From contig OZ005602.1 of the NCBI GenBank assembly GCA_963930655.1, positions 24,999,840 to 25,063,839 on the forward strand: 64,000 nt of DNA, read 5' to 3'. Position 1 is the stretch's first letter, and each line of letters starts with the position of its first letter. The translations under genes were made by a program, and so were the position numbers. Shown here one piece after another: positions 56,736 to 64,000 of the stretch. Below the pieces are notes generated by a model. That model searched no databases. It saw nothing but the letters and a program-made list of their open reading frames with translations, and was not told the DNA's origin. Origin of the DNA: Myrica gale (Eukaryota; Streptophyta; Magnoliopsida; Fagales; Myricaceae).

Positions 56736-59700
56736 GTTGTTGAAAACATCCCAACCTTTACTAATGAACTGTGAGGGTCAAATCTCAGAACTCGAAAGCA
56801 TCTTGGATTCACAGGTACTTCAAATACTTTCAAAATGGTCATCCTGCACTTACCATGGGTTGAACTCATGTGCTAACGGTTTCTGCCTTAGATTTATACT
56901 GTTGAAGACAGGACAGAGATGGAAATATATGTGCCCTCTGCGAGAGAAACTTGTAGATTTTATGACCAAGCACGGTTTCCCAGCTCAGGATTAAAAGCCA
57001 AATAGAAGCCTTGTGGTCCACGGTATTGCATTTTTGCGATATGCATGTTAACCTATACACCTAAACGAAAGGATCCCCTCCATTCTTAGCTGACACTTTT
57101 ATGCATAAACTTGTCACCGTATTAACAAGATGGTACCTTCATTGACAGCTTGATGCTTCCTTGTCAGAGTTACAATAGTCATTGCAAAGTAACTTCAAAG
57201 ACACGCATGAAAAATTTAAGATATTACGGAAACGGCTGTCCAATTCCTATGCAAAGATTCTGTATTGCCTTGATGATCTTGGACTTGTTTGTGCTTATGA
57301 GGTAATAAGACTCTAAATTTAGCTCCAGGAGCAAATAGAGTTGTGCCTTTAAATACAAGAAACGTACGGGATCTTCTGATACACTCTTGTAGTTAGTTTC
57401 CTCCCTCTTTAATAAATTAAAGCTGTTGACTAATCTTGGTACATACTTACACAAAAAAAATACTATTGGTATGTAGGGTTTAATAGTGTTGTCTTTTTGT
57501 GTTGTTTTATCCAATAAATCCTCTTGTTATAGCCTTAAGGAAGAATTACTATTGCCACACATGGTGGCTTTGTTTATTGTCATCCTTGTCAATCTTTATG
57601 AATACAGGTGAAGGGTCACGTAGTTTCTAGATGTTTGTTTGCTTGACTAGGTACCTCTTGAATCTAGTCTCACTTTTCTATAATGTGTTATTGGTCTTGT
57701 AGGCTACAAAAGTCTGTCTAGAGAATGCCACCAATACTGAAGAAGAGTTTGAAGTTTATAGAGCAAGTTCTTTGCAGCGCAAATGTTTTCTTGAGGAAGT
57801 CTTGTGTCTACTCAGAGGGTGTTACACACACGGTATTCCTTTTGGGAGCTTCATTTCTTTATTTTTTATCCAGGTTTGAAAAGTATCATAACCTCTATTC
57901 ATTTTTATTGCCCCACTGTGCTGGAAATGCCTTGTTTGTTTGTCATGTACTTCTGCTTGGGATATATCTTTCCACTTCATTTTCTTTACCAACATTTCTG
58001 ATGCCGCTGCTATGTTGGAAATATACTTGTTTTCATCATGTTCCAGAACCCATCGGCCATAACAGTTTATTGCTACTTTTATGTGGCATGAGTCAGCAGT
58101 AATTGAGGTGGGATTGGTTCCTCAATTTCTGGGCTAAATGTAGGACAGTAATGAATTATTTGGACCCCATTGAACCTCGGAATATACTTCTTTTACCACG
58201 TAAGTTAGTTGTTAGTGATATATCAGGGTATTGTACACTATTGTTTGCATTTTTGTACTCATATATGTTATTCCCTTGCTTTCCAAAAACAGAACCTTCT
58301 TTTCAACATAAATTGGATGGATTTAGTTTGGGTAATATATCTTTTACACCTTGCATTATATTACTTCCAGGTTTATTTGTTTGCCCAAGGAGCCTTTATG
58401 TGGCCACATGCTTTTGTTTTTTTTATACCTTAATACATATATATGAAGGAAAAATAGATCTAATCTACCTACACTAGCTCACCAGAAAATAAAAATCTTC
58501 TACTTCTATAGCATGCTTAGCAAATTAGAACAAAACTGAAAATAATCTAAACACGTTTCTAAAATAAAGCTTACTTGCAAAACAAAGAAAATTTCCAATT
58601 CTGGTACTGAAGGTCTTCTTCATGATCTCCTGACCCGAACAACAGAGTGTGGGCTCCTTAGAAAATTTTGTACTAAAAACAATTGCCTTTTCTGGGGTTT
58701 CCTTAGGTGAGTGAGTTCACAATACACTCATGATTCAAAGTCAAAGGCTAACGAAATGTGCATGACTCATTTACTCCTTTGGACAGTACTTTTGTGGAAT
58801 AAATATTTCATGTAGTCCTGTTCAATGTGTCAATTTCATTGTACAAGATTAATTACGTCATCCAGGAATCTCCATTCTCATGGTGAAGATAAAACCATTA
58901 TGGATAACGTTTTATGTTCTTATTAGATGAGACAATCACGTCATTGACCATAAACGGTTTTATGACATCTTTGCTTTTAAGCATTGTCTGATTTATATTT
59001 TTCATGAATCAATCACATTAATTGCATAAATTATTTTTATCATTGGATTGCGCTCATCTCGTGGTATGATATATCGAATATTAATCATTGAGATACTATG
59101 AATAAACTCTTTTATTCATAAAATAAAAACTCGTTATAATAGGGATTCAAAATATAATTTCAACTATATTATATATGTCTGTTTATATATTACACTTCTA
59201 CATACTTATATTTTTCATATGAAAACTGCTATCTATTGTTCTCTTTTCAAAATAGGTATTTATTGCCACTTTCTCTTCTCTTCAGGTGATGAAAATCTTT
59301 TGAATTCAGGGATTGAATATTCAAAGGCGGTAGATTGGGGTTATGTATCTCCTAAATTGCATGAACTTCTGAAACTTTTCCATTCATTTGGGTAATATAA
59401 CTACTTCAGTACTCCGTTCGTGTTCATATTATTCAGCAGTTTATTTACTATCACGCTTTGTGTTGCAGAGGAGATATGCAAGTACTTTGCATTATTTTTG
59501 TTGAAAGAATCATTACAGCTAAGGTAATTGAAAGATTCATGAAGAAAGTTACCTCTTTATCTCATTTCACGGTATCATATATGACTGGGAGTAATACGTC
59601 AGTTGACTCACTGCCACCAAAAAAGCAAAAGCAGATGTTGTAGTCATTTCGTTCTGGAAAGGTGTCTACTCTTTATTCCATAGGATTTGACTCATTCCAG

Positions 59701-60901
59701 ATCTTGTTGTTGAAAAACCTGATTCTAAATGATTGAACCCTTCTGTATAGGTCAATCTATTATTTTCTACTACTGTAGTTGAGGAGGGAATTCATGTGCC
59801 AAACTTTTCCTATGTGATACGTTTTGACCTGCCCAAGACAGTTCGTAGTTACGTCCAATCTCAGGGACGAGCGCAGCAGAGTAATTCTCAATTTGTCGTG
59901 ATGCTGGAGAGGTGAGGTCTCCTCTCCTTTCCAGAGTTTCTTGAAACTCAGAAAATTTCTTTTGGTGTCATGTTATGTCTGCTCAGATGTATTATTCCTC
60001 TGACTATATATATGTCTAAAGGGGAAACAGGAGACAAAGGGATCAACTGTTTGACATAATTAGAAGTGAGCGTACCATGACAGATGCAGCAGTAAATAGA
60101 GACCCCGATGCCTTCATTCTGAGACCATCTTCTATTGAGGAGACACATACATATTATGTGAATGTGACTGGGGCCTCAGTTACTGCAGATTCTAGTGTCA
60201 GTCTCATTCATCGATACTGTGAAAAGCTCCCTGGCGACAAGTATGTATATAATCTACGGTGTATTATTTGCTTTTTTTACTCGCTTTCAAATTGATTTAT
60301 TGATTGGATCACTTCATATTCGATCATAATGAGTTACCATGTTACATAGGTACATTGTCCCGAAGCCAAATTTTCAGTTTTCGTGCCTCGGAGGATCTTA
60401 TGAGTGTAAAATGACATTACCTCCCAATGCAGCCTTTCAAACTATAATTGGTCCCTGAAGTAGGAATTCTCATTTACCAAAGCAGCTTGTGTGCTTGGAA
60501 GCATGTAAGAAGTTGCACCAAATTGGTGCTTTAGATGATCATCTTCTCCCATCCATTGAGGAGCATCCAGATAAAGATGTCACTGTAAAAAGCAAAGAAT
60601 CGACTCCAGGTGCAGGTATGCAAATGTATAAACCATCGACCAAATAGTCTTTGGTTGCGAGGTCTAGTGGTCACAGAAGGTTTCTTGTACCTCATTTTAA
60701 TGGTTGGATAGACTGTTTAGTGAAGGATGTCGAGGTACTGCAGAAGAAGAAACTATAAAATCTGATCCAAATGCACTTGTAAAGCACTTTTGTTTGCAAC
60801 AGAAAAGTTTCCTTCACATGTTATACTGAGATTATTTTGTTGATAGAGATGTGTCTTGTTAGTAAAATTGCTTCTGTTCTTTTATGTGGGAGAATAAATT
60901 A

Positions 60902-61253
60902 GGGAAATTTGATTTTTAGTCCTTAGGTTTTGGGCCCTTTTACATTTTAGTCCTTAAATTTCAACCTTCAAATTTTTAATCCTTGAGTTTTCTTTGTTTG
61001 ACGAAATGGTCTTCCGTCAGTCTGCCGTCAAATTTGTACCGATCGACCGCTCACTTTCAACACATATACCCGGTCGACCGCTTCAATTTTGCTGACGTGT
61101 CAAAGAGGTCCGTTAAGTATATAGACGACAGACTGACAGAAGGATCATTTATTCAACAAAAAAAAAACTCAAGGACTAAAAATTTGAAGGTTGAAAGTTA
61201 AGGACTAAAATTAAAAAGGGCCCAAAACCTAAGGACTAAAAAGCAAATTTCCC
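60902..61253. mobile_element. MULE-type MITE with perfect 9-bp target duplication
   Basis: 352 bp with ends GGGAAATTTGATTTTTAGTCC and, inverted, GGACTAAAAAGCAAATTTCCC. AATAAATTA occurs immediately before (60893-60901) and after (61254-61262), a perfect 9-bp duplication as made by Mutator-like transposases. The centre contains GACCGATCG-like and GGTCGACCG words shared, inverted, with 37224-37597. It sits in an intron of the DCL3 relic. Confidence 0.9.
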
Positions 61254-64000
61254 AATAAATTATTCAGCAGTGTGGATATTGTTTCATGTCAGAATACTTT
61301 TCTGTTTTGGCATCTAATGGCTTGAAAATATGCATTCAGGAAATGTTTGGACTCAGGTTAATGTTTTGCATGACTTAGTGTTTCCTGAAGTCAACTACTG
61401 AAAGTATACTTAGGTATCTGTGCTTTTAAGTTGAGCACTTTTTTATTTCTTTCAGTATGTGCTAAGACACTTTTTGTTTTTCTCGTTTCTTTTTTTCCCC
61501 TTTGTTTTTTGGGGTTTGAAGGAACAAAAAAGGGGAAGGAATTACATGGGACAGCTTGCATTCATGTACTATCTGGAACTTGGGGAGATAGAGTCGATGA
61601 AGCCATTTTTCAGGCCTATAAATTTGATTTTTGCTGCAATATTCCTGGGGAGCGTTACGCTGGATTTGTTCTTTTGATTGAGACAAAGCTTGATGATGAT
61701 GTGGGAAATACCGAGTTGGAACTTTATTTGGTCTCGAGGATGGTTCAGTCTTCGATATCTTTTTGTGGGAAAATGTGTTTGGATGCAAAACAGGTGCAGT
61801 TATTACCTTGTATTTTATCACTCATCACCTTGTTGTTCTTGGAAGTACTTCTAATGCCATGATCATTCTTCCTTACCAGGTGATAAAAGCAAAGCTATTT
61901 CAAGAATTTTTCTTTAATGGTTTGTTTGGGAGACTTTTTGTTGGATCTAAATCAGCTGGAACACGGAGAGAATTTTTACTCCAGAAAGAAACAAAATCAC
62001 TCTGGAGCCCATCAAACATGTACTTACTTCTACCTCTTGAAACATTGAGCACTTCATGTCTTGAGCCGTTCCGAATAAATTGGATGGGAATCAACTCCTG
62101 TGTTTCTGCAGTTGAAATTATGAAAAGAAGCTCGTTTCTGGGTGCTGAGCATTGTGATGGTGAGACAGGAAATTTAACACACGGTGGAAACAGTTTACTT
62201 GAGACAGAATGCAATAGCACTAATATTATACACTTTGCTAATGGTTTGGTTGTCAAAGATCTGGTAGTTTTGGCAGTTCATACAGGAAGAATCTACTCTG
62301 TTGTCAATTTTGTGAGTAATTCATCAGCTGAGAGTCCTTTCGATGGAAACAACGACGATGCCTCATCAGAAAATACGACTTTTGCGGGGTACTTCAACAA
62401 AAAGTAGGTCATTCACTACCCTGAATGATGGTTAGTGCTTATTACAGACTTCCCCGCAGTATATAGCTTCCATAAATGACACTTGTCTGATCAGGTATGG
62501 GATCACACTGATGTATCCTGGACAGCCTTTGTTGCAGTTAAAGCAAAGTCATAACCCACACAACCTTCTTGTGAACTTTGAGGAGGAAGGTCTGTTAATT
62601 TGCATGCTTGAGTTCTTGTAGAATATAATTCTCATTTTGATTGTGCGTGATCTTTATATTCGTATTCGGGTGTTTTCTTTCTTTTTCAAAAATTTTCTTC
62701 TTTTTGGAAAGCTTATGCTAGTTATGCTTTGAATCTGATTGAAACAATTTGGCTGAACAATGTTTATTGATTCCCACACTTATATTAAACGGCAAACCTG
62801 AGCGCTCTCATGGTTCCATTATTTCGTAACTTGCCTTAGTCATAGCTTTACAACTTTGGTTCTTTTTAACACAGCTCAATATTTCACATTAGTAAAGATT
62901 TTTTTTTGGGGGGCGAGGGGGAGACATGTAGATGAAATCTCTTTGTATCTTACATCATGTTCAATTTTAAAAAGGAAGAGAGAAGGGACAGAGTTTACTG
63001 CTATGTTCTCTCAAGATTGATTCAAGGCTCGTGTCAATTGTCTGGCATGGTTTAGAGAACTAACTTTTGTTCCTATATCTAAGTATGATAGAGCAGTGGT
63101 TAAAGGGATGCTCAGTTGGAAGGGAGGGGGAAAAAAAAAATTCCCAAATGTGCATATCAGTGTGCTGAACACGAGTTATTGCCTTAGCTGAGGCTTTATA
63201 TTTTTTGCTAGTACAGTACATTAGACAAGTTGGTGTGGTAGAATGATTGCATGGATATCTATTTCAAGTTTCTTCAATAACATTTTTCCATTTGATGTAG
63301 AACTGAAGTGGTGTGTTTTGTACATTTAGCTTCTAATAGATTCTTGCGATTGAGCAGGCACTAATTGTAAGACCTCGGAAATGGGTGTGCTTATCAGGAA
63401 GCCACAAATGCATGTTCATATGCCACCTGAGCTTTTAATCAGAATTGATTTTTCCAGAGAAGTTTTTAGATCATTTTACTTACTACCATCTGTGATGCTC
63501 CGTCTAGAATCCCTGATGTTAGCCAGCCAGCTTAGAGAAGAGATTGATAGTTGTTCTGGCAACTTCCATACTTCAAGTACATTGGTCTGTCCTATTATTT
63601 GGTTATTCTCTTGATTTCTCTTTTTCCTTTGGCCTACTTTAATGATTACACTAACTAAGATTATAAAATTAGATTCTAGAGGCTCTTACAACATTGAGAT
63701 GTGAGAATGTTTCAATGGAGCGTTTGGAATTGCTTGGGGATTCGGCTCTGAAGTATGCTGTGAGCTGTCACCTCTTTCTTAAGTATCCTGAGAAACATGA
63801 AGGACAATTAACTGCTCGGCGCTCATGGGCTGTTTGTAATGCAACTCTCCATAAGTTGGGAACGGATCACAAGTTACAGATACTTTACAATGTATCTGCT
63901 ATCTATGGCTTAGATCTTATTAACTGGTTTCTATTGGACACATCGTGTTGCAAATGGAATAAACCTTCTGAGCTCTCTACAATTGCAATATGTATGGTAT

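Larger units (their letters stand above)
54283..64000 (+). pseudogene. DCL3: Dicer-like 3 (DCL3) pseudogene, cut by the window edge
   Basis: DCL3 makes 24-nt siRNAs for RNA-directed DNA methylation. Recognisable parts in order: N-terminus (NPLKRTFSNMNGF, 54331); helicase motif I (AVLETVAGKTMIAVMLI, 54636); motif Ia (LIIFLAPTVHLVNQ); GEYYGAKGVDEWSLDSWEKE (55035); DECH box (MIMDECHRATGNHPY, 55587); linker exons at 56765, 56893, 57149, 57703, 59287 and 59469; helicase C motifs (VVEEGIHVPN, QSQGRAQQSN, 59790-59890); dimerisation domain (60002-60620); PAZ region (61519-62406); exons 62494-62589 and 63358-63584; RNase IIIa (MERLELLGDSALKYAVSCHL, 63716). Lesions: a small deletion with TAG before motif I; Gly to Val in motif I (54651); one base lost at 55781; a LINE inserted after it; one base lost near 57000; TAG at 57176 and 59641; TGA at 60456; and an expected intron donor at 63880 reading AT. 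Identification as DCL3 rather than DCL2 or DCL4 rests on remembered motif detail. Confidence 0.9.

Overview
The window is nuclear DNA of a flowering plant, most likely a woody eudicot. The genes have many GT/AG introns, ribosomal and FKBP genes of plant type, a Dicer-like 3 relative, plant defensin-like genes, and dense MULE, hAT, Copia, LINE, SINE and TRIM debris in AT-rich intergenic DNA. No species is named because nothing in the sequence fixes one.

Layout. 1-7.4 kb is repeat: a Copia 3' end, a 3.1 kb element with long inverted ends, and an LTR split by a MITE. 7.5-9.9 kb (+) is a decayed cellulose-synthase-like C gene. 11.3-14.0 kb (-) is 40S ribosomal protein S8, complete in structure but with one surplus base in exon 4. 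14.1-16.8 kb holds three inverted-repeat elements; the first carries a CRM-domain gene fragment. 17.7-22.3 kb (-) is an intact 13-exon, 570-residue FKBP62/65 (ROF) co-chaperone. 24.3-28.8 kb (-) is an intact six-exon ER-luminal FKBP15-type isomerase ending in KDEL. 29-32 kb is MITE and hAT DNA. 32.06-33.24 kb (+) is a PPR gene with two frame breaks.

34.4-35.4 kb is a near-perfect palindrome whose two arms each carry the same ten-cysteine defensin-like gene, pointing inward. A third, related gene at 38.2 kb is split by a 1.24 kb hAT element flanked by its target duplication. 43.1-45.4 kb (-) is an intact four-exon, 329-residue aldo-keto reductase of the plant AKR4 type. 45.5-54.0 kb is gene-poor and full of hAT-type elements, one SINE and one TRIM-type LTR. 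54.3 kb to the window edge (+) is a Dicer-like 3 pseudogene with nonsense codons, frameshifts, a damaged ATP-binding motif and a LINE insertion.

How it fits together. The genes that look intact are FKBP62, FKBP15, the aldo-keto reductase and the two defensin-like copies. Two FKBP genes of different subfamilies lie in the same orientation 2 kb apart, one for cytosol/nucleus and one for the ER. The S8 and PPR lesions are single-base changes in or next to short G runs and could be assembly errors. The CSLC and DCL3 lesions are too many and too varied for that. The sequence shows no operon-like linkage. The most unusual structures are the defensin palindrome, the hAT-split third copy and the gene-capturing inverted-repeat element.
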